A stretch of 64,000 bases of DNA from Molossus alvarezi (lineage: Eukaryota; Chordata; Mammalia; Chiroptera; Molossidae): contig CM073886.1 of the NCBI GenBank assembly GCA_037176705.1, positions 128,742,001 to 128,806,000 of the forward strand, read 5' to 3'. The translations under genes and the position numbers were made by a program. The notes below the pieces were generated by a model. That model had not been told where the DNA came from and searched no databases. It saw nothing but the letters and a program-made list of their open reading frames with translations. Below, piece by piece: positions 44,661 to 57,790 of this stretch. Each line of letters begins with the position of its first letter. The stretch's first letter is position 1.

Positions 44661-45950
44661 CAAATGCAATTTCATTATAAACATGGGTATTTACAGGTTC
44701 TTAGCAACTGATTTCTTTAACTCTATTGTTAGATGAGAAATTTGAAGTCAAGAGTGAGTGTCCCCTGTTCATTTTTTTTTTAACGCCTGTACCGTGGGCC
44801 AGGTGCTAAGAGGGTTATGAAAGCAAAATAGGAAGGTATCCGGTGAACCGGATCACAGGTCAGTGGCAATGGTCATTTGAACAAGTGGTGCCCTCTGGAG
44901 GCAGGAGAGGGAGCCCTGGGAATGTGCAGGGAAGAACACTGAACGCAGAGGACGGGAGGGCACATCCAGGAGGTGGAGACGGTGAGCGCAGGTGAAGGAG
45001 CAGAGGGTGGGATGGCAGAGCGGCCGGCCAGACCAGGCAGGCTCTGTGCCCACGGCAGGGATTTCGCCTTTGTACTGAGCGCGATGGGCGCAAATGGAGG
45101 GCTGACTCCCGGAGGCCGAGGGCTACCGCCCAAGGTCGATGTCTGGCGAGACAGGAGGAGGCCAGAGCGAGCAAGGAGACAGGTGAAACCCGCACAGTGA
45201 GGGCCACCTGGTGACTGTCACCCCTTCTGCACACTCGACTTCCTCCTGTGGGAGCGGACGTGCTTTGAAAATCATAGCTCTTTACTGTCCTTACATTTGT
45301 TTTATCTATGTGATATCTTCCCTATCGGACATGATGAGATATTATTTCCCCCTCTTTTCTTCCTTTTATTCCTAGTGGGGAAAGCAAATCTGTTAAGATG
45401 GTGTAAAAACACAGTGTTTTCCGCTGTTACCGTTATTGGATAAAATGCAGCGAAACTAACATATTCAACTGAATGTATCAATAGTAGTTTTTTATTCTCC
45501 AGAGTAGCCTTTGATAATAAACCTCTCTCGGTTACACAAACTGAGCACTCTGTGTGCAGTTACATAAGTGTATTTTATATACTGCTATATGCATATATTA
45601 CACTATAGAGCATCGTAAAAATATACATCACAAAGATTTCATAAGCCCTGACCAGAGACGCGGTAAAGCCCCGTCCCTGCGCTCCAGTCTGGCCCTGCAG
45701 GGGGCGCCGCACTCCAGACTCACAGTGGCGGCTTCCCTCCAAACCGCTGCCTGCGCGGGGCACCTGCTGGGGAGCTGCAGCCCTCCCTGGAATCACACTC
45801 GGCAGGATTTTTGAGGTTCTGAGGTGGCCCCCAGAGAGATCGGGGAAAGGAACAGGTCCCAGAGAAGGCCGAGCCAGCGAGATTGGAGGAGAAGAGAGAG
45901 TGAAAACTGACCCCCAAGGGAAAAGTGCAGGAATATTCTGCTCCGCCTTC
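44661..45950. other. Unassigned intergenic sequence, locally GC-rich
   Basis: No gene recognised. Two GC-rich patches (about 44880-45230 and 45640-45900) give short overlapping ORFs without known motifs. A CTCF-like motif is at 45693-45708. Confidence 0.4.
45693..45708 (+). promoter_or_regulatory. CTCF-like motif
   Basis: CCCTGCAGGGGGCGCC matches the CTCF core CCASYAGRKGGCGC with one deviation (T for A). It is outside any recognisable SINE. Confidence 0.4.
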
Positions 45951-45954
45951 CAGG

Positions 45955-46539
45955 TTCTATATATTTCTTTTCTTTTATTTAATGTTTAATGCTGCCGTTA
46001 CTGCAGGTGTCCCCCCTTTTTCTCCCCTTTGCCCATCGCCACTTACCCCACGCCCCTCCCTTGGACCTCACCAAACTGCTGTCCGTGTCCATGGGTTGAG
46101 CATATATGTCCTTAGCTCATCCCTTCCCTTCTCCATCCAGTCACCCCACTCGCTACCCTCGGACCCAGCCAGTCTGTTTCACGCGTCCATGCTCTGGTTC
46201 CAGCTGGTTCTTCGGTTTGTTTTGTTCCTTAGATTCCACATATGAGTGGGATCATATGGTATTTGTCTTTCTCTGACTGACTTATTTTGCCTAGCGTAAT
46301 ACTCTCCAGGTCCTACCAGGCTGTTTCAAAGGGTGAGAGTTTCTTCATTTATACAGCTGCATAGTATTTCATTGTGTAAATGCACCACAGCTTTTTTATC
46401 CGCTCCTCTGCTGATGGCACTCGGGCTGTTTCCAGATGTTGGCTATTTTAAATAATGCTACTATAAACATAGGGATGCATATATTCTTTCTGATTGGTGT
46501 TTCGGGATTCTTAGGCTATGTTCTCAGAAGTAGGATTCT
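45955..46539 (-). mobile_element. LINE-1 3' end fragment, minus orientation, split by a SINE
   Basis: Plus strand carries the complement of L1 3' sequence: ATTCCACATATGAGTGGGATC, TATGGTATTTGTCTTTCTCTG, TGACTTATTTTGCCTAGCGT, AATACTCTCCAGGTCC, GCATAGTATTTCATTGTG and GGCTATTTTAAATAATGC. A short continuation may follow the SINE after 46736. Confidence 0.8.
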
Positions 46540-46576
46540 CCCCCCCCCCCATTTTTTGTTCTGATAGAGTGGTAGG

Positions 46577-46607
<31 letters not shown>

Positions 46608-46718
46608 AACATTGCCGGGACAAGCCACAACCGAGGTACATGCCCTTAGCAGGAACCGAACCCAGGTCTCCTTGGACTGCAGGCCGATGCTCCAACTGCT
46701 GAGCCAAACCGGCCAGGG
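46540..46718 (-). repeat. Ves-type SINE inserted in the L1, internally deleted
   Basis: Minus strand: GCCCTGGCCGGTTTGGCTCAG head, B-box GGTTCGGTTCC; the middle is shortened (AGGTTGCAGTTT-like region joins GCAATGTTTCTC directly). Flanked by a perfect 17-bp duplication CTCAGAAGTAGGATTCT (46523-46539; second copy about 46719-46735). Confidence 0.93.
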
Positions 46719-49499
46719 CTCAGAAGTAGGATTCTGACTGGCTAATCATGACATTGTTTTCTTCCTGTGTTATATTATAACTAATACCTTTTAGATACTG
46801 AGAGCATTATTCAGATGTTTTTCCCCTAACTACTTCTATCTCTGTGCATCTCTATAGATCCATGTCTACTCATATATCCATCTTCATGTCTATATTCTAT
46901 ATCTCAATATGTACATAGATGAGAACATGTCTATCATCTATCTGTGCATATCTATCATCGCCATGAGGTATAGCTCTCTCTCTCTGTGAAGTCCTCGTTG
47001 GAGTGCTTTACTTAGAATGCAGAGGTAACAAGAATTGCTCAGCACGCTCTGAGAACGGCTTCTTAGGAGTGGGGCAAAGGCACAGCCAGCTCTCCGTTCA
47101 GAGCATCTGCTTGTGTCGTCATCGCTTCTATGTTAATTTTCCTCTATTGACTTGAGCACGAATAGAGATGTGCAGTGGATGTTTGATTTGGAAACTGTCC
47201 CAAATACACATGAAAAAATTAGAGCATTTCATAATGGCTTCAAAACAGGCAAAAGGACTGAGATTTCCTGTTGTTACAAGCACAGACTAAGTGCAATTCT
47301 GGGTGAAGCAGGAAGAACGCACACAGTTCTTTGGAGCTGGTCATCGTTTCTCCTTGTTCCCAATCACCCAACAGTTTCCTCTTGAGCCAGAAAGCGTCAT
47401 CAATACGCACGCAGATTGGCTTTGCCTTAAAGATGCCCTGCTCTGCGGAAGGAGGTACAATCTCACGGCGCCGAGTCAACCTGGTGGGTTTCCCATAAGG
47501 CTTCTCAGTGTTTGCTGCTTCTCATAAATGGCCCTGCATCATCTCCTGGGGTCCACTTTGTTCTCAGCTCCCCGCCCCAGACGATCTCTCCAGCCTCAAA
47601 TTTATCACATCAATAGGCAATAAAAAGTCAAGGAGGAGAAACTTTACTTATACAGGTATATTTTTGAAAGGTATTTCCTAAGGAAGCTCATAGCTGTATC
47701 TACATAGTTGGAATTTTATTTTACTTACTTTAAAAATTATAAATTCTATTAAATTTTTAAAAACTATGAAAAAATATTGTCAATATCCCTGACTCCATCA
47801 TTCAGCTTTCTCTAATCTTAAAATGAAGACATATTTGCTTATATGTTGTTTGTAGCGTTGTTTGTAGCAGACAGACTTTAGGGCCCAGGATACAGGCCTC
47901 CTCAGACACACCGCCTCCTCCTCCCTATTCACCACCACAGTGCTGCTGATACTTAGCATTCTCTTGCAAATTTTTATGATTGGCTCAATCTCTGTGCATC
48001 CCATAAAGAATATACACTGGTTTTACCAGAGAGTAATATTGTTTGCTATAATAACATTGTAATACTGTAATATTGCATATTACAGAATTTTTTGATAATG
48101 GGAAATGAGACACACATAATAATGTCAACAATAAAAATAAAGTAAAAAGACTGTCTATAATACATATGTACATATATACATATACAATGTCTAGATATAT
48201 ATTAAAAATGTTTTCCTCCTCCCTGATTTCTTTTTCTTGTTTTGAGAATTGGCTTCCCGGGGTATTGTTTTTTCCCTTTTTGTTCCAGTTACACCTGACT
48301 GGTGACAGAATGTGTGCCTGATTGGACACAGGCACCAGAATGAGCGTGGAGGTCCGCCCTCCAGGCGTGGGGGGAAATGCATTCTCCCAGAGCTGGTGTG
48401 TGCTCAGGTCCTCTGCTGTCTGAGCAGGGACAGAAGCACCAGGAGCCAGGGCTCACAGCTCACACACACATTCCTCGGTGATGACCAGCCAGCTCAGGAG
48501 GATGACTGACCGTCTCCACCCGCCAGGACACCAAGCCCGCCAGGGCTCTGCAGCCAACACCTGTTTTCATCACTTGAAGCCAAATAAATTATTCAACACT
48601 GTGTGGGCCACATACATATTCATTGCATTCTGAGTAGTCTGTGTGGAAAATAAATAAGAACCGGTTTATCAAACGAACTTTGGGTTAGAGGGCAACGTCA
48701 AAGCACCTACTAAATTATCTGAACCTAAATCTTAAACACTGTTACTGCTACATCCTATTTACCCAGGTCTTGAAGACAAAGAAGAAATATATTCCGAACT
48801 GGAGCCCCCGCCTTTGGCTATGTAGACAAACGAAGACAGTAATTATTTGGATGAAAGTGATCAATTGCCTCATGACAGGGTTCGAGGAGGTATCAGTCAT
48901 GGAAGACTTGAGAAGGAAAAATTCAAACTGTTTTGTTTGTTTGTTTGTTTTGCTAAACCTTTATCGCAACACACCTTCTGTTCGCCTTTGAGTTTTCTTG
49001 TAGATCGCTGTGGCTGGCATTGTCATCTCTAGGAACGACACCAGGTACTCGCCCTGAGCGCCTGCTGAGTCAGGTGACAGGCCTGATACTTTATAAACAT
49101 GACGTAGCAGTCCTGGAAGTCATTGCTACTGTCACCGGCATAGATGTGTCTTAAATGTGATTCTTCCACCCAAAGCACTGTCTATAAACACCTCTTCTCA
49201 AAGTCGGAAGCAGGGTCTACTTCTTCCTCATTCCCCAGAGAAAATCACTTTTATTAGAAATTAGTAATAAAGGAATCATTTCCCGGATACTTCAGAAAGG
49301 AGACAGAACAGAATCAATTAAATATGTGTTACATGGTAAAAGGTAGCAAATTCTTCCTTTAGAAAACTCGGTTTTGCCACGGTTCTCACATGGCTATGTC
49401 ATCTCTCTCCACATTTCTGCCAAGAAACGTCTCCACCCTCTAGATCCCCCCCATTCTCCTGGCCTGGCAACTCTGCAGCTTTCTAGAGGCTTTTTCAGT

Positions 49500-49630
49500 T
49501 CCTCAGCATGTGCACGTTACTCCCCTTTGTCACAGGTTTACAGTGACACCGGAACCCAAGTCTCTAAAGTACTTGCCCACAGTCTCCTAAGTTGTAAGTA
49601 GTAGAACTTGAATTCACACCCAGCTCTATC
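49500..49630 (+). repeat. Possible MIR remnant
   Basis: GTACTTGCCCACAGTCTCCT, AAGTTGTAAGTAGTAGAACT and TTGAATTCACACCCAGCTCT resemble the MIR 3' region (gene-poor context, diverged). Confidence 0.45.
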
Positions 49631-52319
49631 GAGAGAAGGCCGACCATTTCTGTTTCCATGGGGCCATTTATAAAAAAAATACACAAATAATTTATTCTGG
49701 CATTCAAAACACAATATTTTAAAATAATTAAAGAACGACTGGGAAATGAACTGAGAATCCAAAGTTGACATATTACAGCAAGTAAGTATGTGGAACACAT
49801 TCCTAGGCTTTTGAACCCATTTTTTGTTATGAGAAACCTACTGTGTTCTAAACGTTTTAGTGATGGAAATTTTTAACTGCTTGAAAACATAACTTGACCT
49901 GGAGTGTATTGGTTTGTGTTTCTGCAAGTACTGAAGATCTATGTTCAGTGACATCCCCCCGAGAAACCCGATCAGCATCCTTCACTGAAATTATTTTCTC
50001 CATTGTCTACCCCTCATGCTTCTAAAATGTTGGTCTGAATTCACAGGCTGCCTTACATGGGGTATCAGACCCCGACCTCTACACAACTTTAAGGTTTATA
50101 TTTGATCCTGGTGCTATGCCAGGCATTAGCATCGCTTCGGTAAGTGCTTTCTGGACAAACACCGGTGGGAACGTAGGTCGGTGCGCAGCCCCGGGCGTGG
50201 AAGGGAACAGAGCTAGCCTGGACCCGAGCAGATGTTTCACGGCAAGGGTCACACGCTGACTCATCCCCAGACTTGCGATGCAGACATTTCTGTTGGGCAC
50301 AACATGAAGGAGAGGAATGTAGAACCAGGGATTCTGCACAATCCAACACACAATGCTGAGCCCTCCATGACAAGCTAGAGCATAGATCGTTTAAAAATCA
50401 TGCATGGGGGGATGATTATTTCCTGCTGGTGCATTCTGTCAAAGCTGATGCCAAACCCGTGCGTTGGGTCTATGTCTACGCAGTCGGAGAGCAAGCAGTT
50501 GAGTTATGAACATAAAGAGTTCATTACCGTATCAGTCTAAGACTGCATGACCCAGGGTGGCCATCACTTTAAAAGAAGGCTTTTAGCCCAGATTGCAGCT
50601 TAGAGCCTGTCTGAGAGGAGGGACCCATCTCGCCACCAGGCTCAGGGAATAAAGAGAATTACGAAGAGTGGGGCAGGTTGAAGGCAAATGATAATTTTAC
50701 TCCCTTACATTTGTAGTTTCCCGGGACGGCAGCACCCATTCATCATGTGTTCTTTTGAACTGTCAGAAGAGCAGAGAAAGCCACATTCAAACGTAAGATG
50801 TCAAAACATTCCAGTGCTCCACAGGAGCGGACTCGGATTATTTCGTCCTTTTCATTCCCTTTCCTAGTGTGGGAGATAGAAACTTCAGCCACCGTGCCCT
50901 CGTTTTTCAGAAAGAACTAGATATGCACTGATCTCGAACCAGGCAGAAGGACCACCAGGCAGAAAGAAAACGCTGTCTCCTTTTCCCACACGAGGGGCCA
51001 TACACTGTTCGTAACATCCTGAATTCAAAGAACAAAATTGGACTGGCCGTGGTTTACCTAAGTCAGCAACCTGGGCTTTGTAACCAGGCAAAGTTCACTC
51101 TGCTTTGCTATTCTTGCATCAAGAAAAATTCCAACAGTCTCTCATCGAATGGTGGCCAGTGCGCTGTGGCCTGCAGGTGACTGATGGCCCAAGACCAGCC
51201 CAGTGTCTCATCCATAGTATGATGCCAGGTAGCGTTAAATCGCCTTATGTTAGCTCTCTTCCAAGAGATTTACATAAAATTCCATTTGATTTAGGAAAGT
51301 TTGGGACTCATTAAATGTAAAATATCTTGGAGGTAAGACACTTTGAGGAAAAGTTCATGAGTCAAACACTGCACCAAAGGTAAGCTCTGGTTCCGCCTCA
51401 GTTCATTTTCTCCATGCCTTTCAGTGGAATCAAACACTCCTGGGAAGATGGGGGGGGGGGGGACAAACCAAGAAAGAAAACCAGCAGGGTGTATTGGCTC
51501 CCATATAAATCGTGCTTTTACAAGTTTAGATGGACATTTAACATTGCACAACCATGCCAACATTGATCTTTGTGCAGCTCACCTTTCCATAAATTCTTTC
51601 TCACTTTCCGCTATGCAATTTCTGAGAAATTCTACATTTTCTTTCACTGTCTAATTTTTTCGCTGCTATGCAATAAAATCGTACATAGGCATCCTTTATA
51701 TCCCTCTTCTCTCGTGTCCGGTATGGAAGTTCCCCACCCTTTTGTTTAAGACCGCTGTATGCTGGGGATCCCATCATCTCCAGAAGTCTTCCCAAAAGGC
51801 TTATGTTGTCGAGCAGCCCTGCTTTCTTGTTTATAAAGTCATCTCCTTCTTAGTGTCATTCAGAATAGCAGCTATTACAGCATAAAAGAAATAAGCCGTC
51901 CTTTAAGTAATATCTCATCTCTCTGCCTGTGAATCAACGATATTTACATCCCCACTGATTGTCTCATGGGAAATGTTTCTTGGAGTGCGCTGTGTGTAAG
52001 TTGTGTGTGGAGGGGGGTGTAAATCCATCCTCTTCAACTTTTAACCGTACTGGACAAACCCCAAGTCAGACTCTTCCTGAGGTTTCTTTTCTTTATTTTA
52101 TGTATAAAATGTACTGCGCCTAATTATATGCAATAAACTATTAAGCATGCAGTGTGAATTCTGATATCACATTTCAATGCTCCCAATGTATCTGTGGCTT
52201 AGAGAACTGCCTCTGTCCTGCGCTTAAAGTTCTCGTCTCCTTTTAAGTGCCCTAAGTCACTCTCCTTCCCCCCAAGTTATCTGGCCAGACCACATACTTC
52301 TGCTGCAGGAGTCTTATTA

Positions 52320-52480
52320 TTGATTGATTCATTCAACAAACATTTATTGAACCTCTATACTGCCTTGTCTAAGCACAGCAGATAGACTAGTAAACCAGAG
52401 AGCCTCTCAGGGCGTATAGTCTCGTGGGGAAACCTACTAACAAACAAGAAAATAAATAATTATCTAACATCATTTTCTGT
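52320..52480 (+). repeat. Possible MIR/L2-class remnant
   Basis: ATTCATTCAACAAACATTTATTGAACC-type sequence, then TATAGTCTCGTGGGG and AAATAAATAATTATC, in the order seen in ancient CORE-SINE/L2 3' ends. Confidence 0.4.
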
Positions 52481-53334
52481 GCTTGGTAGGTGTTTTCTTA
52501 TCAGCTATAAAATGTTTGCATACTGCTGTAGCTCTGAATTTTTAACCTGAGAATTTTGTGTTTTTTTGGATGCTGGGATAATGATGGCAGAAAGAATGTC
52601 CGTCCGCTTAGAGATTAAACAAGAAACAGGTCTTTGATCTCACAAAACCATGACTCTTCCCAGGCAACGTTGTTAACTTCTATCAGCCACAGTAGCATGG
52701 AACAATACTGTATAAGGACACCAGTCACAAGTTGAAATAGGTTACATTGGATGACAGGGAAGAGAAGCAACTCATGAGCGTTTTCAAAAAGACGGTCTGG
52801 CCTGACTTGTCCTCCAACATTGAAGTAGAGGACCCTCAGAAAGAAAGGGGTCCTGGCACCCCTCGGCCTGAACAACACTCCTTGGTCTGAGCTAACCCCT
52901 GCTGTCGGTGGGGGTGGTGGGTGAGGCTTGTCTCTGTGTGTCCTCCTCTGATATAAAGTTTTTGGTTATAATATTATATACTTTGGAACCAGAGAAGAAG
53001 CTAGTTGCCTTCAGGAAAGAAGCTGGATTCACCTTTAATGAGTCTTCCAGAGAAAGTTTAAAAGAATAAAACCAGTAAGGACTAATCTATAAATTCTTTT
53101 CAAGGTTTTGCTGTTTCCTGTCACTAATGGAATTCTGTCTGCAGAGGAAAGGCCAAATTCCCCACTGAACATTCTCTCCACTAACTCGGGTGCCCGACAT
53201 CAAATTTAGTGCAAGGGACATGCTTTGAATTTAGCACATATGGGGGGAAATACCAAAACAACAACAACAACAAAAACAACAACAACTTTGTTTTCTTTTG
53301 ATGATTATCCACCTAGTGTTGTCTATTAAAAATA

Positions 53335-54750
53335 AATGGAACTGAACAGGGACCCAGAAATGGACCCAAGAGAGTGTGCGCAATTAATATTTGACAAAGG
53401 AGGCAAGAGCATACAATGGAGAAAAGGCACTCTCTTCAATCAGTGGTGCTGGGAAAATTAGACAGCTCCAGGCACAAAATGAAACTAGACCACCGACTTA
53501 CACCATACATAAGAATAAACTCAAAATAGATACAAGACTTAAATGTAATTCAAGGAACCATAAAAAACCTAGAAGAAAACGTAGGCAGAAAAATCTCAGA
53601 CATCACATGTAGTGGGATTTTCACTGCTACAATGTCTAGGGCAGGAGACGCAAAGGAAACATTCACACACGGGCTACAGCAAACTAAAAAGCCTCTGCCG
53701 GGCGGAGGAAACCAGCAGGAAAATGAAAAGGGCGGAGGAAACCAGCAGGAAAATGAAAAGAGAACCCACTCTCTGCGAGAACGTATTTGCCAGTGATACA
53801 TGGGGTAAAGGGTTAATATCCAAAACACAGTACTCATACAACCCAACAAAAGAAAGACAAACAATCTAATTTAAAAATTAGCAGAGGACCTAAATAGACA
53901 CTTCTCCAAATACGACATACAAATGGCCAGGAGACACATGAAAACATGCTCAGCATCGCTAATCACCAGAGAGATGCAAATTAAAACAACTATGCATATC
54001 ACCTCACACCAGCTAGAATGACCACCATCAACAAATCCTCAAACAATAAGTGTTGGTGAGGGTGTGGAGAAAAGGGGACTCTAGTACACTGCTGGTGGGA
54101 ATGCAGACTGGTGCAGCCATTGTGAAAAACAATATGGAGTTTCCTCAAAATTTTAAAAAATGGAACTGCCTTTTGACCCAATGATTCCACTTCTGGGAGT
54201 ATGTCCTAAAAATCTTGAAACATCAATCAGAAAGAATGCATGCACCTCTATGTTCATAGCAGCACTATTTACAATAGCTAAGATCTGGAAACAGCCCAAG
54301 TGTCCATCAGTAGACAAGTGGATAAGAAAGCTGTGGTACATATACACAATGGAGTACTATGCAGCGGTAAGAAAGAAAGATCTATTACCTTTGATACAAC
54401 ATAGAGGGACCTAGAGAGTATTATGCTGAGTGAAATAAGCCAGTTAGAGAAAGACAAATACCACGTGATTTCCCTTATTTATGGAACATCATAAACAAAA
54501 GCAGTTGTCGACCAAAATAGATCCAGAGTCCTGGAAGTAGGGAATACAGTAACAAACCTCAGAGGGATGGAGTGTGGGAGGGGTGAGAAGAGATTAACCA
54601 ATAACTTCTATGCATATATGCACAACCAATGGACACAGACATTCGTTTGGGGAAAGCAGGAGGGGGGTGGGAGTGGGGATGAAGGGTCAGTGGAGGGGGG
54701 GAAAGGGGGACATCTGTAATACGTTCAACAATGAAAAAAAAAATCGGAAA
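53335..54750 (+). mobile_element. 5'-truncated LINE-1: ORF2 C-terminal region, 3' UTR and A-tail
   Basis: The last part of ORF2 is open from 54160 to 54414 and shows the L1 signature PFDPMIPLLG, MFIAALFTIAKIW, QPKCPS and IYTMEYYAA. Upstream to 53335 the L1 order continues (GACAAAGGAGGC, GGTGCTGGGAAAATTAG, ATAAACTCAAAATAGATAC, ACATGAAAACATGCTCAGCATC) but with stops and frame changes. The 3' UTR is G-rich and ends ACATCTGTAATACGTTCAACAATG plus A-tail. Reverse transcriptase and endonuclease domains are absent, so it is immobile by itself. Relatively young judging by its readability. Confidence 0.9.
53701..53760 (+). repeat. Exact 30-bp tandem duplication inside the L1
   Basis: GGCGGAGGAAACCAGCAGGA followed by AAATGAAAAG occurs twice in succession without any mismatch, adding ten codons in frame. 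Confidence 0.97.
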
Positions 54751-56379
54751 AGCAAAGGTAGATACCAGTTCAACACATAAATATAAGACCGTATCTCATA
54801 TGCAACTCAATTTCCTAAGGTTTTGCTGAAGGTGTTGACCTTAAAGTGTTACAGGTAATCCTCGAAGACAATTACATAAACTTGGGAAGCACAGGCTGAG
54901 TGTTTGAAAAAAGAGCTGGAGTTTTTAGTAGAGCCGAATCAATTCATCAAGAGAGAAAGAGGTTAGCTTCAGGATGGGGATGCCATGACCCTGAACACCT
55001 GGAAATATTCTTTGTAACTGGCCCCCAAAAGAAAACGATAAGAATTTTGGAACAGGTTATAACAAGATGTTTTGAAATTCTCATATATCCAAAAATAGTA
55101 TCCAAATATTCAGTGCAGTGACTATTTCTTTTGTTGGAAGATATTATTTCATTTATTCTAATTATGTCTAAAATTATATTTGTTGGCAAATATAGCTTGT
55201 GTATTGCCTAAACTTAAAGGGAGAAAGAGTTTTCAAATTTGTTCGTGACATAATAACTATCAAAATATTCGCAGCATGCTTATGAATATTATGGCCTGCG
55301 GCTCATCTATTTTGTGCAATTTCTAAGCCAGAAGCTTGGCTAAATGTGTGAAATCGCTGAAATGTTACAAGTTTCATGCACTGATGCTTGCCTTCCTTCA
55401 TGTTCCAAAAAGACTTTGAGCATTGGGAGGGATTGATAAAGTCAGCTATGTTTAAATTAAATATGGTCTATAGCTTTGCATGTGTATTGTCAAGCTCTCT
55501 ACTTTAGAAACAAAGAGGAAGCTTACCAATTGCCTTTGACTCCCATGAAGTCATTTTATAGCTGCATTAGCAATTTCTTGCCTCTAAATGCTTGTTGCTG
55601 TTGTGTACAAGGTGCTTTGTTCCTCGAGTCCCAGAGTAATATTTGGGGCATCCCCTGGGAATTGAAGTCAAGGCCAACACAACAGAGCCTCCTCTAGGCC
55701 AAATGGTCAGAGCTCAACGCAATCAGAGCTAAAGGCTGAAGATGCTGTGTGATGGTTGTTATATTACATTTGGGGTGAAACTTTTTGTCCCTCACTACGT
55801 AAATGGATGTATTTCTTATGCATCCGGGTTTTGTAGAGATGAAAGAGAAGAAAGAAGAAGGAAATAGGGAAAAATAATGGGGTTGAACAACAAATGAGTA
55901 TTTCCTTTTCCTTTTCAACATGTGTGAACATAGATTATCATACACACACATTCACACAAACTTATACATATGCATCACACACGTAGTGCTTTATCTGATA
56001 GCCTTCTCATGATATTGAATATGAGGGGGGGGGGAACCATGGCTTCTAGCAAGTACTGTCTAACTCAGCTTCTTGGGTGCCAAGCCTTCGTACCCACCTC
56101 ACGGCCTCCACTCCGCCCCGTTCACCCTCAATTTATTGAGAGGAAGTTCCTTTACAACCCCAAATTTGTTGACTACTCTTTCTACCCCCTAAGAGTTTCA
56201 TGACCATAATAGAAACCCCTTAAATCATGACAGAAAGGCTCATCATGAGCATAATTTCCCATCAGCCAGGGATTAAACTGGAAGTGAAAATATTACCTGT
56301 GTCACGGCACGCACCCCAGCCTTGCTAAGTGCCACCGTTACTGTATGGAGAACAAAGTACCACCACACACAATCGCTGC

Positions 56380-56530
56380 AACTTTCTGAGGGTGACCCGT
56401 GTCAGGCACTTCATTATTACTCAGCACACTGTTGAAAACATGGTATTATTCACATTTTACAAACAAGGAGACTGATATTTAGAAGGTTAATTACTTGATC
56501 TTCACCTTGACCCAAACTCTAACCCTTATG
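56380..56530 (+). repeat. MIR SINE remnant
   Basis: GTGTCAGGCACTTCATTATTAC, CATGGTATTATTCACATTTTAC, AAACAAGGAGACTGA and GAAGGTTAATTACTTG follow the MIR core and 3' half. Confidence 0.6.
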
Positions 56531-57649
56531 TTGGGTAAGGAAATCCACTGTGGACCAGAGATGTATAATCAGTTGAGTCTTGCCTCACAACCGTTACCGT
56601 GTCCTCTATTGTATGTCCTACATTTTTGATGAATCGGTCACAAGCCAAGTAAGTGCCGGGTACCTTTAGGAGGAGGAGAATAAGACATAGAAATCCTCAT
56701 ACCAAACACTTGGTGTGTCTGCTGGACTGTCCGCTCTCACTGAGATGAATTAAAGCAATAGCTCAGGTATTAAAACTGAGGCACGGCACACTTTGTCCAT
56801 CTCCCTCCCGGTCACCTGATCATCTCTACTTTCCCACAATAGGTGTCTTAGCATATTTGTCAGGTGATGCGCTGGTGACTGATACTAGATGCTGTGAGAA
56901 CTGGCTGATGCCCGACTTCAATAAATTGTCAGAAATGACAAGCCCTTTTCTTGACAGTCCATTTATTTTGTTCATGTGGAAGGTCACCAGAGTTTTCTTT
57001 GTTTTTCCCACAAGTGCTGTTAATACGAGAAAAGTCTCCAATGACACATGATGTCCTAGATTTACATTTTGAGGACAATCTGCCACCGGGGCAATGGTAC
57101 ACTCACAGCCCCAGTGAGGAAGAACCAGAGACTGTGTGGACACATGAGTTTCAGCCCGCGTGTCTCGGTTAACTGCACGTTGTGATTCCAGGAGTTATTT
57201 ACCAGGATTTCTACTTCAGTTTGAGGAGAGATACTACATCTATTGATTTCATAAGTTCACATTTTTGCCTAAGTGTTCTGGCCCTAAAACCGACAGAAAA
57301 GAGATTACTTTAATAGAAGTGAACCACAGTGAGTCAATGTGGCTTAGATCCATTTTATGTATCATGGTGTTTACTTTATTCTCATTATTAAGGAATTGCA
57401 TTTGAGGTGCTAACGTCTGAGGGGGAGAACGAGATAAAAGAATAGAAGGGGAAGTTATATAAATATTTAATGTCTCTGAAATAGAAGAAAATAGAGGCCC
57501 AATGTTTATTTTGTTTTAGAGAAATTTAGAATAAAAAGAGAGTAATTGGGATTTCCCCCACACTATTTCTATCATATTGTATTTATTTTATACATATAAT
57601 ATATATTTTCATGTTTCTATCATATATATTCTTACATTTAGTCCCCATT

Positions 57650-57790
57650 GTGTGCTTAATACACAAACGATACTCTACATGTAGTAATAAATTCACAGCC
57701 CTATAAAGTAGGTTTGATTATCTCTATTTACAGTTTAGAAAATCAAGCGTGTCCGTGCTGGCTGCCCGAGGTCGTTCTGCTGAAGAGGGT
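57650..57790 (+). repeat. Possible MIR remnant
   Basis: AGCCCTATAAAGTAGGTTTG, ATTATCTCTATTTACAG, TTTAGAAAATCAAG and CTGCCCGAGGTC correspond in order to MIR. Confidence 0.5.

Larger units (their letters stand above)
46790..53330. other. Long unassigned intergenic stretch
   Basis: No gene recognised. Minor items: TCTA/TATC-rich low complexity (about 46840-46960), (TTTG)n at 48929-48951, possible MIR remnants at about 49500-49630 and 52320-52480, a 13-base poly-G (51450-51462), and (CAA)n at about 53254-53286. ORFs are short. Confidence 0.45.
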
